A DNA stretch of 53,470 nt. Source: a virus. Where the stretch lies: the IMG/VR virus record IMGVR_UViG_3300023301_000001, positions 1 through 53,470 of that record; one strand, 5' to 3'. The first letter of the stretch is position 1; each line of letters begins with the position of its first letter. The notes beneath the pieces were generated by a model. The model was given only the letters and a program-made list of their open reading frames with translations. It ran no database searches and had not been told where the DNA came from. The position numbers were made by a program, and so were the translations under genes. Shown in pieces: positions 7,426 to 16,429 of the stretch.

Positions 7426-10281
7426 GTGGCTGACAAGAAGTACAAGCCCGATACCGTGCGCGCAGCATTCAGCAAGTACGCGGTCGGCGATGAGAATGAC
7501 GGCGAGCAGAGGATGTTCTGTCCGATCTGCGAGAGCCCGGACTCAAGCAAGAGCCCGAGCGCGTCGATGAATGCTGACTCCGGAGTTTGGAATTGCCTAA
7601 AGGGCAACCACGGCGGTTCCATCGCATGGCTCGTGAGAGACTTGACCAATGAGCGCGGATTCAACATCCGTGCGGAAGCGATGCGAGGAAGGCACTTAGA
7701 CCAGACTTTCAGATCCGCCGCTGTCACCCGGCTCAACTCGGGCTCGCCGCTCCCGGATCCGGCGCAGATCTCAAAGTGGACCGAGGCTCTGATGGGCAAC
7801 AAGAAGGTCCTGGGCTTGATGATGGAGACTCGCGGGCTTGACCGGCGAACAATCATTGAATGGGAACTCGGCTGGGATGGCTCGCGCTACACCATCCCGG
7901 TACGCGACATCGGCGGCGAGTTGCTCAACGTCCGGCGCTACAAATTGAACGCCGGAGTGACGGACAAAATGCTCAACCTTCCCGGTCACGGCACAGCGCA
8001 GATATATCGCCCCGACATCCTCGCCAGCAACGAGGAGATCGTGATCACCGAAGGCGAGATGGATTGCATCATCCTCAACCAGTACGGCATCCCTGCGGTG
8101 ACGCATACGGCGGGCGCGGCGACCTTTCGACCTAACTGGGCGGGCATGTTCATCGGCAAGACGGTCTGGGTGGCGTATGACAATGATGACGCGGGCCGGA
8201 AGGGCTCCAAGAAGGTGGAGCAGATCCTCACCGCGTTTGCCGAGCGCGTGTACATCATGGAGATCCCGATACCTGTGAAGGGAGCCGATGTCACGGACTT
8301 CCTCCACAAGGAGGGGCACTCCGCTTCCGACTTCCGAGCGCTTATGCAAGTTGCACAGGAATCGGCATCGACCGGCTCGCTGAAGTCCGCCCCGCTCGCC
8401 GAGGCCGGAGAGCGGTTCAACCTCCAGTCATCGATGTCCCAAGCGAACCAAGCCAAGACCATGGAACTGATTGTGTCGATCTCCGGGAAGCAAGCCGAGC
8501 CCTACACCGCCCCAAAACGGATAACGGCGACGTGTGACATGTCCAAAGGAGCCGCCTGTGAGATGTGCCCCATTGCGGCGCGTAACGGGCAAGCCGAGAT
8601 TGATGTGAGAGAAGATGATGATCAGATTCTCCGCTTTGTCGATGTAACGGAACAAAGGCATAAGCAATTGCTCAGAGACATCACCGGCGCTCGCTGCTCC
8701 GACCGCGTGGAGTTTGAGGTTGATGAGAACTATCACATTGAGGAATTGCTTGTTCAGCCGAGCGTTGATGACCGCCAAGACGGCGAGACACAGCAGCCTA
8801 TCCGCCGCACCGCATTCTCGGTCTCCACCCACGCATCGACGGTCAACAGCAAGGTCCGGCTTGTCGGCAAGAACGTCTCAGACCCCAAGAGCGGGCGGCT
8901 GCGTTGGATGTCGTGGGTCAACCAGCCGGTGGAACTTGACATTGACAAGTTCACGCTCACTCCGGGACTCCGCGAGCGCCTGGAGACCTTTCAGCCAGTC
9001 GGCGGTCAATCGCCGCTAGACAAGGCGCTGGAGATCGCGAACGACATGGCGAGTAACGTCACGCATATCTATGGCCGTGATCTCCTCCACGTCGGCTATG
9101 ACCTTGTCTGGCATTCGCCGGTCTCATTCAAGATCCACGACATGACTATCCCCAAGGGCTGGCTGGAAATGCTCGTGGTTGGCGACACAAGAACGGGCAA
9201 GAGCGAGGCCGCCACCCGGCTCGCGAAGCACTACCGCTCCGGGATTGTCCAGTCGTGTGAGGGCATGTCCTTCCCGGGCCTTGTTGGAGGAGTCCAGCAA
9301 GTCGACGGGCGATGGCACATGACCTGGGGCGTGATCCCCATGAATGACCGGCGCTTGGTGGTCCTGGATGAGGTCTCGGGACTCAAGGAGAAGAATGTCA
9401 TTGAACAGATGTCTTCCATCCGCTCCTCGGGCATCGCGCAGGTCACCAAGATCGCCGCCGAGGAGACATCCGCCCGGACCCGGCTCGTCTGGATCGCCAA
9501 CCCCGCTGACGGGTCGATGATCCGCGACTCGCCGACCGCAGGCATGGGTGCTATGCGAACCGTCGTGGAGCACGCCGAGGACATCGCGCGTTTTGACTTT
9601 GTGATGGCAACCGCCAAGGGCGACGTTGACACGAGACTGATCAACGCTTCCTTCTCCGAGGTCCACAACCCGTCATACTCCTCAGAGGATTGCGAGGCGC
9701 TCGCGAAGTGGGCTTGGTCGCTCACTCGGGATGACGTCGTGATCTCTGACGCCGCCGCAGATGCCGCTGTCAAAGCGGCTATCAACCTCGGCGAGCGGTA
9801 CATGTCAGACCCGCCTCTCATCCAGTCTGAAAATGCCCGGTTCAAGGTCTTGCGAGTGGCAGCGGCGCTCGCGGCTCGCACCTTCTCAGTCTCCAAGCGG
9901 GGCAAACTCCAAGTAGGCCGGGAGCACGTCCATGATGCCGTCCGCTTCTTGGACATGATCTACGGCGAGAGCGCGATGGGTTACGCCACCGCCTCGGGCC
10001 GCTACTTGGAGAATGAGCGGCGAGCGGTAAGCAAGAAGGAGCAAGCCCGGGCCTACCTCCGCGAGCACCAGGATGACATCCTGCTAACACTCCGGATGGT
10101 CGGCGGCAACAACTTCCGAACTCGCGACTTTGCAGACTTTGGAGGGATGGATATTGCCGATGCGAAGCAGGTTGTTCACACGCTCCTGAAGTGGCAGTTG
10201 GTCTACACCAAGACGCGCGGCGACATCGGCATGAGCCCGATCCTCCAAGACGTCATCCGCGAACTGGAGATGGATGAGTAG
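7426..10281 (+). CDS. Bifunctional primase / MCM-like AAA+ helicase
   Basis: 951 residues. N-terminal CHC2-type zinc finger (FCPICESP near 31-38, WNCLKGNHGG near 56-65). Toprim domain about 205-270 with ITEGEMDC and the YDNDDAGRKG acidic motif. A middle region has cysteine pairs (CDMSKGAACEMCPI). The AAA+ domain has Walker A GDTRTGKS near 586 and Walker B LVVLDEVSG near 645. It is followed by GIAQVTKIAAEE and SARTRLVWIANP, which closely follow the MCM pre-sensor/sensor-1 pattern. A C-terminal winged-helix-like part follows. Inferred role: primer synthesis and fork unwinding in one chain. GTG at 7426 is chosen for its AAGGAG ribosome site; a TTG at 7390 is the alternative. A phased-repeat region lies immediately upstream. 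Confidence 0.87.
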   Translation: MADKKYKPDTVRAAFSKYAVGDENDGEQRMFCPICESPDSSKSPSASMNADSGVWNCLKGNHGGSIAWLVRDLTNERGFNIRAEAMRGRHLDQTFRSAAVTRLNSGSPLPDPAQISKWTEALMGNKKVLGLMMETRGLDRRTIIEWELGWDGSRYTIPVRDIGGELLNVRRYKLNAGVTDKMLNLPGHGTAQIYRPDILASNEEIVITEGEMDCIILNQYGIPAVTHTAGAATFRPNWAGMFIGKTVWVAYDNDDAGRKGSKKVEQILTAFAERVYIMEIPIPVKGADVTDFLHKEGHSASDFRALMQVAQESASTGSLKSAPLAEAGERFNLQSSMSQANQAKTMELIVSISGKQAEPYTAPKRITATCDMSKGAACEMCPIAARNGQAEIDVREDDDQILRFVDVTEQRHKQLLRDITGARCSDRVEFEVDENYHIEELLVQPSVDDRQDGETQQPIRRTAFSVSTHASTVNSKVRLVGKNVSDPKSGRLRWMSWVNQPVELDIDKFTLTPGLRERLETFQPVGGQSPLDKALEIANDMASNVTHIYGRDLLHVGYDLVWHSPVSFKIHDMTIPKGWLEMLVVGDTRTGKSEAATRLAKHYRSGIVQSCEGMSFPGLVGGVQQVDGRWHMTWGVIPMNDRRLVVLDEVSGLKEKNVIEQMSSIRSSGIAQVTKIAAEETSARTRLVWIANPADGSMIRDSPTAGMGAMRTVVEHAEDIARFDFVMATAKGDVDTRLINASFSEVHNPSYSSEDCEALAKWAWSLTRDDVVISDAAADAAVKAAINLGERYMSDPPLIQSENARFKVLRVAAALAARTFSVSKRGKLQVGREHVHDAVRFLDMIYGESAMGYATASGRYLENERRAVSKKEQARAYLREHQDDILLTLRMVGGNNFRTRDFADFGGMDIADAKQVVHTLLKWQLVYTKTRGDIGMSPILQDVIRELEMDE

Positions 10282-10302
10282 CGAATGCGCATTAATGTAC
10301 GG

Positions 10303-10333
10303 TAGGGTTGAGGCGAGCCCGGGAGGACCGGGC
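10303..10333 (+). promoter_or_regulatory. Promoter box and leader hairpin before 10363
   Basis: TAGGGT at 10303-10308 (the box also seen at 3233) is followed by a perfect 6-bp hairpin, GCCCGG at 10317-10322 with CCGGGC at 10328-10333, loop GAGGA. The -35 region is weak. The ribosome site GAGAGGA follows about 25 bases later. This is the shared box-hairpin-ribosome-site layout of the genome. Confidence 0.45.
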
Positions 10334-10362
10334 CGAACTAGACACGGGAGAGGACCCCGAAG

Positions 10363-11070
10363 ATGACAAACTTTGCAATCGTGCTAGCCTCGCTGCTAGC
10401 GGTCAGCATAGCGTTGAACTGGTTTCAGCGGAAGAAGCATGACGAGATCCTAGTGGTCAAGGACAAGGGCTGGCGCCGGGCTGATGATGTAGTGACCGAG
10501 TTGCGCAAGGCCGAGATCAACCATGAGCAGTGGTCCAGGGAGTCCGCCGAGGAGTGGAAGAGCCACAGCGCCGAGATGTCCGACATGACGTACAAACTCC
10601 GGACAGAGGAGACTCGCAGCCGCTCCCTGCAAAACACGGTCGCTCGCCGTGACGTGGTGATTGAGGGTGCGCTTGGGCTCCTCCTTGACCTTGGTATCGT
10701 CATGGGCGCTTCCGGCGTGAAAACTGGCGATGAGTTTGCTGACAACCTCGGAAGCAATTACATCACCGCCGCGCTCGGCTACGGGATTTGGAAGGCGACC
10801 GAGGACAAGCACCCGGAGTTTGAGATCATCGGCGAGCCCCGAGAGTCCAAGTTTGGTCGGCTTCCGCTCGGCTCCCGAGTCACCCGCGCAGACGGCGTGA
10901 TTTGGGAGCGCGTCAAGGCCAACGCCGCCAAGCAGACCTGGGCCCGCATGGACATCGGTCGCGGCGTTATCCGAGAGACCACCAAGGGCATGTCTGGCCA
11001 CGGCTACTTCACCATGGGGCCTCCCGAGCCCAAGGAAATCCCCGAGCCCGAGAGCGAGCCGGAAGCGTGA
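10363..11070 (+). CDS. Membrane-anchored coiled-coil hypothetical protein, 235 aa
   Basis: N-terminal transmembrane or signal-anchor segment (FAIVLASLLAVSIALNWF), then about 70 residues of charged helix likely to form a coiled coil (VVTELRKAEINHEQWSRESAEEWKSH...). A globular part and a C-terminal Pro/Glu tail follow. No family recognised. First gene after the promoter at 10303; it overlaps the next gene by TGATG. Could be a membrane tether for replication or a superinfection factor; neither is shown by the sequence. Confidence 0.72.
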   Translation: MTNFAIVLASLLAVSIALNWFQRKKHDEILVVKDKGWRRADDVVTELRKAEINHEQWSRESAEEWKSHSAEMSDMTYKLRTEETRSRSLQNTVARRDVVIEGALGLLLDLGIVMGASGVKTGDEFADNLGSNYITAALGYGIWKATEDKHPEFEIIGEPRESKFGRLPLGSRVTRADGVIWERVKANAAKQTWARMDIGRGVIRETTKGMSGHGYFTMGPPEPKEIPEPESEPEA

Positions 11071-11255
11071 TGGCCAAGATCGCGATGGCGGTCCTGTTTG
11101 TGTCCGCTCTCGCCCAAGCGCCGCACCTCGGCGAGAGCGGTCCGGGCCGGGCTGTATTCATGGCTCTCCTGGCACTAGCCTTCATCGGCGTCGCCGTCTC
11201 CCACTTTGGAGCGAAGGAGCGCGAGAGCGCCCAAGGAGGGCCGGAGGATGCCTGA
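11070..11255 (+). CDS. Small two-helix membrane protein, 61 aa
   Basis: ATG overlaps the preceding stop (TGATG). Two hydrophobic segments, AKIAMAVLFVSALAQAP and AVFMALLALAFIGVAVSHF, joined by a short polar loop, with a charged C-terminus (GAKERESAQGGPEDA). No family recognised. It overlaps the next gene by 8 bases. Confidence 0.65.
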   Translation: MAKIAMAVLFVSALAQAPHLGESGPGRAVFMALLALAFIGVAVSHFGAKERESAQGGPEDA

Positions 11256-11550
11256 TTTGCCGTACACCTCGCTGGTCAAGCCCAAGCGCCTCGCGCTCCG
11301 CCATGATCTCACCGGAGTGATGCCAGATCCGAGCCCAAAAGCACGCAAGCCGGTCGCGGCTCGCGGGCCGCTCCGCGCAGAGATCTATGTGTGGGTCTCG
11401 GGCTGGATGGTGCAGGCGTTCCCGGCTGGCTTCCCGATTGAGACCGCGTATGTCGGGCACTCCAACGCGCTTCTCTCGGGCCGGTACTTTGACCGGGCCG
11501 TGTACCGTGCGGTGATCGACATGCTACGTGACGAGGAGGCATCATGCTGA
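11248..11550 (+). CDS. Hypothetical protein, 100 aa
   Basis: ATG at 11248 has a GGAGG ribosome site (GGGCCGGAGG) inside the end of the previous gene. The product is basic at the N-terminus (SLVKPKRLALRHDLTG), then has a small alpha/beta segment (AEIYVWVSGWMVQAF... AYVGHSNALLSGRYF... AVIDMLRDEE). No family recognised. It overlaps the next gene by 7 bases. Confidence 0.65.
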   Translation: MPDLPYTSLVKPKRLALRHDLTGVMPDPSPKARKPVAARGPLRAEIYVWVSGWMVQAFPAGFPIETAYVGHSNALLSGRYFDRAVYRAVIDMLRDEEASC

Positions 11551-12074
11551 CCTGGATGACGCGGGCATCGTTCCTTGACTCCGCTCGGGATCTTGATGAT
11601 GACCTTCTGACGCTCACGGCACAGCAGTCGGCTCGGCTCCTTGACGCGATGACGGGCGGCGAGCCGCTCCCGAAGTCGACGCCGCTGGAGTCGATGTGGG
11701 CCAGTTATGAGGTCGGGCTTGCCGGTTATTCGCTCGCGCTCATGGCCGAGGCCGGGCTGCGCGGCATCGTCATCTTCCAGAGCCGCGACGTGCTCCAGAT
11801 TGCCGAGGAACTCGGCGGAGAGTTCGTGAGGCCGCCATGGGTTGATGACACCGCCGTGCTACGCTCACACCGGAGTAACGCTGTGCGCCGCTGGCCCGGA
11901 AAGTACAAGAAGGTCTGGGGTCCCAAGACTCCGAAGGCATGGCCGTACCTGTGGCCGATTGTCGATGATGAAGGAGGCTATGAGATCCGCCTGTCAAAGC
12001 ATGACAAGGGTCTCCTCAAGTCGGGCGCGAGGAGTTTGCCCGACGATGTTTTGGAAAGGATCGCCAGCCAATGA
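11544..12074 (+). CDS. MSMEG_6728-like protein (pyrimidine-dimer glycosylase-related fold)
   Basis: 176 residues. The order of signature pieces (SFLDSARDLDDDLLTL, ESMWASYEVGLAGYSL, RPPWVDD, LRSHRSNAVRRWPGKY, WPYLWPI) follows actinobacterial MSMEG_6728-family proteins. These are, as I recall, related to the T4 endonuclease V type pyrimidine-dimer DNA glycosylases. A DNA repair role is therefore possible but the catalytic N-terminal Thr of endonuclease V is not evident here. Overlapped at both ends by neighbours in the nucleotide-metabolism operon. Confidence 0.6.
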   Translation: MLTWMTRASFLDSARDLDDDLLTLTAQQSARLLDAMTGGEPLPKSTPLESMWASYEVGLAGYSLALMAEAGLRGIVIFQSRDVLQIAEELGGEFVRPPWVDDTAVLRSHRSNAVRRWPGKYKKVWGPKTPKAWPYLWPIVDDEGGYEIRLSKHDKGLLKSGARSLPDDVLERIASQ

Positions 12075-12850
12075 ATGTATCAATCCTGGGGTGTGGACCG
12101 GCTGGAATGTTTGCCGCTCACGCCGCCTCGGAAGCAGGTCATGACGTCGTGATCTACAGCAAGCCGAGGAAGTCGAACATGCGCGGCGCTCAGTACCTTC
12201 ACCGGCCCATCCCGGGGCTGTCGGGCTCGCCATTCCTCATCGACTACCGGCTGACCGGCGAGGTCGCAGGATACCGGGAGAAGGTCTATGGGAACATGCT
12301 TGACATTGAGGTCTCGCCGGAGATGATTCTGGGAATACGGGAGGCATGGGACATCCGCGAGGCTTACGATGCCGCATGGCGCTTGTACTCCGACCTCATC
12401 ACCCCGTGGGATGCCTTGGAGGACCACTCCTATGCAGAGTTGGAGAACATCATCCTTGACTCAGACCTCGTCATCTCGACTGTGCCTGCTCACCTCCTTT
12501 GCGAGAGCGAGGAGCACGTGTTTGACTCGGAGGTGATTTGGGCCACGGATCTCGTCAAGCCGACCAACATCCCGGGCTCCGAGGACAACGTGGTGATCTG
12601 CTCCGGCGATGAACGCGACTGGTGGTACAGGGTCTCCAGAATCCAGGGCTGGGAGAACACCGAATATCCTCAAGACCGGAAGCCGCCGAGCGGCGTGTGG
12701 CAGATCTGGGAAGTGGAGAAGCCGATCAGCACGACGTGCGTTTGTCACCCGCAAATTCTGCGCCAAGGCCGGTACGGGAGATGGACAAAGGGAGTTCTGT
12801 CAGATGAGTCCTATTATGCTGTGAGAGAGGAATTACCAGATGCCAAATAG
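12071..12850 (+). CDS. FAD/NAD(P)-binding Rossmann protein, putative oxidoreductase
   Basis: 259 residues starting with a dinucleotide-binding glycine motif, VSILGCGPAGMFAAHAA at residues 3-19, and an acidic/basic end of strand 2 (VVIYSKPRK). Conserved-looking stretches RGAQYLHRPIPG and ISTVPAHLLC follow. It resembles FAD-dependent oxidoreductases annotated in actinophages, at about half the length of host flavoenzymes; substrate unknown. ATGA overlap with the preceding gene and 11-base overlap with the HAD gene. ThyX, another flavoenzyme, is in the same operon. Confidence 0.7.
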   Translation: MNVSILGCGPAGMFAAHAASEAGHDVVIYSKPRKSNMRGAQYLHRPIPGLSGSPFLIDYRLTGEVAGYREKVYGNMLDIEVSPEMILGIREAWDIREAYDAAWRLYSDLITPWDALEDHSYAELENIILDSDLVISTVPAHLLCESEEHVFDSEVIWATDLVKPTNIPGSEDNVVICSGDERDWWYRVSRIQGWENTEYPQDRKPPSGVWQIWEVEKPISTTCVCHPQILRQGRYGRWTKGVLSDESYYAVREELPDAK

Positions 12851-13478
12851 CATCCGCGTTCACCCGCTCGCTCCCGTGGTCGCTCTCGACATTGACGGGA
12901 CGCTGGGCGACTACTATGATCACTTCCGATGGTTTGCCGAATTGTACAAGCAGGAGCCGGTCGCGATTGACTGGGAGATCTCGGATGAATTCTCCGAGGC
13001 TCTCCAGATGGGCAAAGAGGAATACCGTGACATCAAACTCGCTTACCGCCAAGGCGGGATGAAGCGGAGCCTGCCCCTGCTTGACAACTTTGTTGAGCAC
13101 CTCGTGCCGGCAATTCGTGGCGGCTTTGGATTCCAAGTTTGGATCTGTACCACGAGGCCCTGGCAAAGGCTAGACAACATCGACCCAGACACGCAATTCT
13201 GGATCAACAAGAACCTCGGGAAGGTCGATGGCGTCATTTACGGTGAGGACAAGTACCTTGACCTGATTGACATCGTCGGGCTTGACCGAATAGTCGGCGT
13301 GTTTGATGACCTCCCGGAGAATATTGAAAGGGCCAACGCGCTCGGTCTCCGGGCTCGGCTCCGCGATGGCGGACACAACCGGCGCGGCGACCATGCCGCG
13401 CTCCTGAGAGTAGACAACAGCAGAGACATGATGGCACTGATTCGCCATTGGTCGACTGAGAAGAAGTCAGAAGCATGA
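12840..13478 (+). CDS. HAD-superfamily phosphatase, probable 5'(3')-deoxyribonucleotidase type
   Basis: 212 residues. HAD motif I VALDIDGTLGD near residue 17, motif II CTTRP near 102, motif III lysine in GEDKYLDL and motif IV acidic VFDDLPENIERA. The long cap insert and the TTRP form fit the deoxyribonucleotidase-like branch of HAD enzymes. Inferred role: dephosphorylating nucleoside monophosphates to shape the dNTP pool, in line with ThyX and the DUF1599-like gene downstream. ATGA overlap with the methyltransferase gene. Confidence 0.8.
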   Translation: MPNSIRVHPLAPVVALDIDGTLGDYYDHFRWFAELYKQEPVAIDWEISDEFSEALQMGKEEYRDIKLAYRQGGMKRSLPLLDNFVEHLVPAIRGGFGFQVWICTTRPWQRLDNIDPDTQFWINKNLGKVDGVIYGEDKYLDLIDIVGLDRIVGVFDDLPENIERANALGLRARLRDGGHNRRGDHAALLRVDNSRDMMALIRHWSTEKKSEA

Positions 13479-14965
13479 GTGGCCAGGTAACTCGGAGAGA
13501 GCGAGCCATTCGCACAATACCCTTCCCGCGACTGGTGGAGACCGTGAAGGAGTTGGAGGACTTGTCCAATTACACGGTTATTCGCGATTCAATGCATAAG
13601 ATTCTTCAAGCCTGTGATGAGGCTCCCGGCACTCGACTTTGGGAGCAAATGGGAGATCCAAGGCGTTTCCATTCTGCATCCGTAACGCTCCCCGCCGTTA
13701 TTCTTTCAATCAATGCTGCGGAGTTGAGCGCTCACTATCAAGATGACGCCGTGACGCTGTATCACAGCGATTGCCTTGATGCGCTGCGTAATCTTCCTGA
13801 CAACTCGGTCCACGCCATCGTCACCGATCCGCCGTATGGGTTGGCAAACACAGATCCGGTACACGTCACAAAAACGTTGCTCAAGTGGAGCAACGGCGAG
13901 CGCGACTACATACCGGGCGGTGCCGGATTTATGGGAAAGGCATGGGACTCTTTTGTGCCTCCGGTTGCTGTGTGGGATGAGTGTCTGCGGGTGCTGAAAC
14001 CGGGCGGGCACCTACTGGCATTCGCAGGATCTCGGACTCACGACCTCATGGGGCTCAGCATCCGCATGGCAGGCTTTGAGATCCGCGACTCAATCGCGTG
14101 GCTGTATGGGTCTGGCTTCCCGAAATCCTTGGATGTGTCCAAGGCGATTGACAAGGCGGCAGGGGCGATGCGGGGTGTCGTGGGCTCCAAGTTGGGGCAG
14201 CCCGGATACTCACTAGCCCCAAGCACGGGGGAAAATCTCTACGCGGGATCATTCGGTGGCACTGGCGACCCAGAGAAGGAGTCGCAGATCACGGCCCCGT
14301 CAACCCCCGACGCCGTCACCTGGCAGGGCTGGGGGACGGCACTCAAGCCCGCCCATGAGCCCATCGTCGTCGGACGTAAGCCATTTGCGGGAACTGTCGC
14401 CGCCAACGTCCTTGCACACGGGACCGGAGGAATCAACGTGGACGGGTGCCGGGTGCAGTATGTGAACGATGCCGACCGCGAGCAGACCCGCGTGCCAGAG
14501 CCAATTCAGCACAACGATGCGCGTGGCGTCTATCAGGCTGGCAATGGAGTCGGGCGCACTGGCTCTATCTTTGAGCCTGCCACCGCTGGCCGCTGGCCTC
14601 CGAATGTGGTCCTGGACGGCTCACAAGCAGACACGCTCGATGACATGACAAAAGGCCAGGGCGGCGCATCCCGGTTCTTCCCCGTGTTCCGTTACGGGCC
14701 CAAAGCGCCAAAGAGCGAGCGACCAGAGGTTGACGGCGTGAAACACCCAACCGTCAAACCTCTGGACCTCATGCGCTGGCTCGTGCGACTCGTCACGCCG
14801 CCTGGCGGGACTGTGCTGGACCCATTCGCCGGAAGCGGGACGACGGCAGAGGCGTGCGTCATCGAAGGCTTCAAGTGCATCGTCATCGAACGTGAAGCCG
14901 AATATCTGCCTTTGATCGTGCAACGAATTACAAAGCCATCATTACAAACAAGGAGAGAAACATGA
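13475..14965 (+). CDS. DNA methyltransferase (amino-methylating, DPPY ... FAGSGTT order)
   Basis: 496 residues. Catalytic motif IV is TDPPYGL near residue 117; SAM-binding motif I is DPFAGSGTT near 449-457. DPPY before FxGxG is the beta-class permutation of N6-adenine/N4-cytosine methyltransferases. HPTVKPLDLMRW before motif I is the usual motif X segment. About 90 residues precede the catalytic domain and are not assigned. No restriction endonuclease gene lies next to it, so it is probably an orphan protecting phage DNA or marking it. The 5' part is more AT-rich than its neighbours, which may reflect transfer. Confidence 0.9.
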   Translation: MSGQVTRRERAIRTIPFPRLVETVKELEDLSNYTVIRDSMHKILQACDEAPGTRLWEQMGDPRRFHSASVTLPAVILSINAAELSAHYQDDAVTLYHSDCLDALRNLPDNSVHAIVTDPPYGLANTDPVHVTKTLLKWSNGERDYIPGGAGFMGKAWDSFVPPVAVWDECLRVLKPGGHLLAFAGSRTHDLMGLSIRMAGFEIRDSIAWLYGSGFPKSLDVSKAIDKAAGAMRGVVGSKLGQPGYSLAPSTGENLYAGSFGGTGDPEKESQITAPSTPDAVTWQGWGTALKPAHEPIVVGRKPFAGTVAANVLAHGTGGINVDGCRVQYVNDADREQTRVPEPIQHNDARGVYQAGNGVGRTGSIFEPATAGRWPPNVVLDGSQADTLDDMTKGQGGASRFFPVFRYGPKAPKSERPEVDGVKHPTVKPLDLMRWLVRLVTPPGGTVLDPFAGSGTTAEACVIEGFKCIVIEREAEYLPLIVQRITKPSLQTRRET

Positions 14966-15180
14966 GTGACAAAGCGCCAAGCCCGATAATCCCCACCCAG
15001 CATTACGTCTCAGCAACCGGCGTTGTTACCGGGACGCCAGATGCGGTATTTGCGAAGTTGGAGGTCATCATCGCAGAGCGATTCCCTGGCAAGATGTTCC
15101 GCATCGTCGGGACTAACACCACCACTTTCAGAGACGGTAGGAACTGGACCGTGTCAGCCGTTATTGAGGAGCAAGCATGA
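14962..15180 (+). CDS. Hypothetical protein, 72 aa
   Basis: ATG overlaps the methyltransferase stop (ATGA) and has its own AAGGAG site (CAAGGAGAGAAAC). The product is a small alpha/beta protein (VFAKLEVIIAERFPG... FRIVGTNTTTFRDGRNWTV). No family recognised. The end GAGCAAGCATGA is repeated at the end of the next gene, a possible sign of local duplication. Confidence 0.62.
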   Translation: MSDKAPSPIIPTQHYVSATGVVTGTPDAVFAKLEVIIAERFPGKMFRIVGTNTTTFRDGRNWTVSAVIEEQA

Positions 15181-15410
15181 ATGATTTGAAAGAGCAAGCA
15201 TACCGCCATGTTGCTTGGGTATTGGGGGATCATGTGAACGGGTATCAACCGGGCGGATTTACTACCGCATTGCTTAGTGCTTGGGAGCGCGCCGACCCAC
15301 AGAACAATGCCAAATTGTGCCAGGCATTCCCTGAACTTGGTGAAGCAATTTCAATCGCCAAGTCTTACGGAACCGCCACGCTGGTTAAGATACTCAAGGA
15401 GCAAGCATGA
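15177..15410 (+). CDS. Hypothetical protein, 77 aa
   Basis: ATGA overlaps on both sides. All-helical sequence (YRHVAWVLGDHVNG... GGFTTALLSAWERADPQNNAKL... EAISIAKSYGTATLVKIL) typical of small phage helical-bundle proteins. No family recognised. The two flanking gene junctions share GAGCAAGCATGAATGA. Confidence 0.65.
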   Translation: MNDLKEQAYRHVAWVLGDHVNGYQPGGFTTALLSAWERADPQNNAKLCQAFPELGEAISIAKSYGTATLVKILKEQA

Positions 15411-16429
15411 ATGACAAGTACACGCCGAGCCGCGATGCCGGTGACCTCCGCCAGACCAACCTCCTGCGGGATGTAGCGTTCAACCGCCAGTCGATGAACG
15501 ATGGGCACCACGTGAGCCCGCTAGACAACGGGAAGGTCAACGTGGGAGCCGACGGCATCAACGTCCGGCTTGTCCAGCCCATCCAAGAGGAGATGTTCAA
15601 GCGGGTCATGTCGATGGCTACCCGGGCGACAATCGGGCTGGACCTTGAGGAGCGTCCGGGCTACATCGACCCGCTCGCGGAGGCGGACTCCGAGGACTGG
15701 GAGGAGATGCTCAAGGGAGGTCTCCAAACAGTCCTTGAGACCCAGACGATCATCTTTGCGGTCTCGGGAGTTTCAAGGACTTGCACGCATCAGTTAGTCC
15801 GGAGCCGCAAGGCCGCATTCCATCAGCAAAGTCAGCGCGCTTCCTACTACGGCGACAGGCCGGAAGTCCGCATGCCCGAGTCAATCTGGCTCAATCCGCG
15901 AGCGCGAGCCGCTTACATGAAGGCTGTAGAAGCGTCGCATGAGGCGTACCGGATCGCGACCGCAGAGGACATCTCATACCAGGATGCCCGGTTCATCCTC
16001 CCGGAAGGAACTGACAACTACATCCTCCTGGAGTACAGCGTGCGCGAGTTCATGAACGTGTATGCCTATCGCGGCTGCTCCATGTTCTCTTGGGAGATCG
16101 TGCACGTGATGCGGGAGTGCCGCCGACTCCTCATTGAGGCCCACCCGTGGCTCGCTCCCTATGTCAAGATCTCATGCCAGGACGGGCCTTGCCCTAACTG
16201 CCTCGGGACCGGCGCTGAAGAAGGCTATGTGGTTCAGAACTTCTCTGGGGATGAGGTTCGCAACGTTCCTACGGCTCGCTGTGAGAAGTGCGCAGGCACC
16301 GGCATGGTCGGCTCGCGGTGTACCTTCCAAGGATGGGAGACCGTGGAGGGACAATGCGAGTTCCCATGGGCCAAGGAGGAGAACCGGACATTCAAGCCTT
16401 TGCATCACAAGATTGAGCGGAAGCAATAG
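15407..16429 (+). CDS. thyX: Flavin-dependent thymidylate synthase (ThyX) with altered RHR motif
   Basis: 340 residues. The ThyX signature RHRX7S appears as RSR-KAAFHQQ-S at residues 132-142, so the central His is replaced by Ser. Downstream ThyX features are present: DARFILPEG, YSVREFMNVYAYRGCSMFSWEI and RRLLIEAHPWLAPYV. Two CxxC pairs, CPNCLGTG near 261 and CEKCAGTG near 294, form a zinc-ribbon-like insert not usual in ThyX, and a third cysteine-rich stretch follows. Family reaction: dUMP to dTMP using methylene-tetrahydrofolate, FAD and NADPH. The motif change may alter flavin or substrate handling. ATGA overlap with the previous gene. Confidence 0.88.
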   Translation: MNDKYTPSRDAGDLRQTNLLRDVAFNRQSMNDGHHVSPLDNGKVNVGADGINVRLVQPIQEEMFKRVMSMATRATIGLDLEERPGYIDPLAEADSEDWEEMLKGGLQTVLETQTIIFAVSGVSRTCTHQLVRSRKAAFHQQSQRASYYGDRPEVRMPESIWLNPRARAAYMKAVEASHEAYRIATAEDISYQDARFILPEGTDNYILLEYSVREFMNVYAYRGCSMFSWEIVHVMRECRRLLIEAHPWLAPYVKISCQDGPCPNCLGTGAEEGYVVQNFSGDEVRNVPTARCEKCAGTGMVGSRCTFQGWETVEGQCEFPWAKEENRTFKPLHHKIERKQ

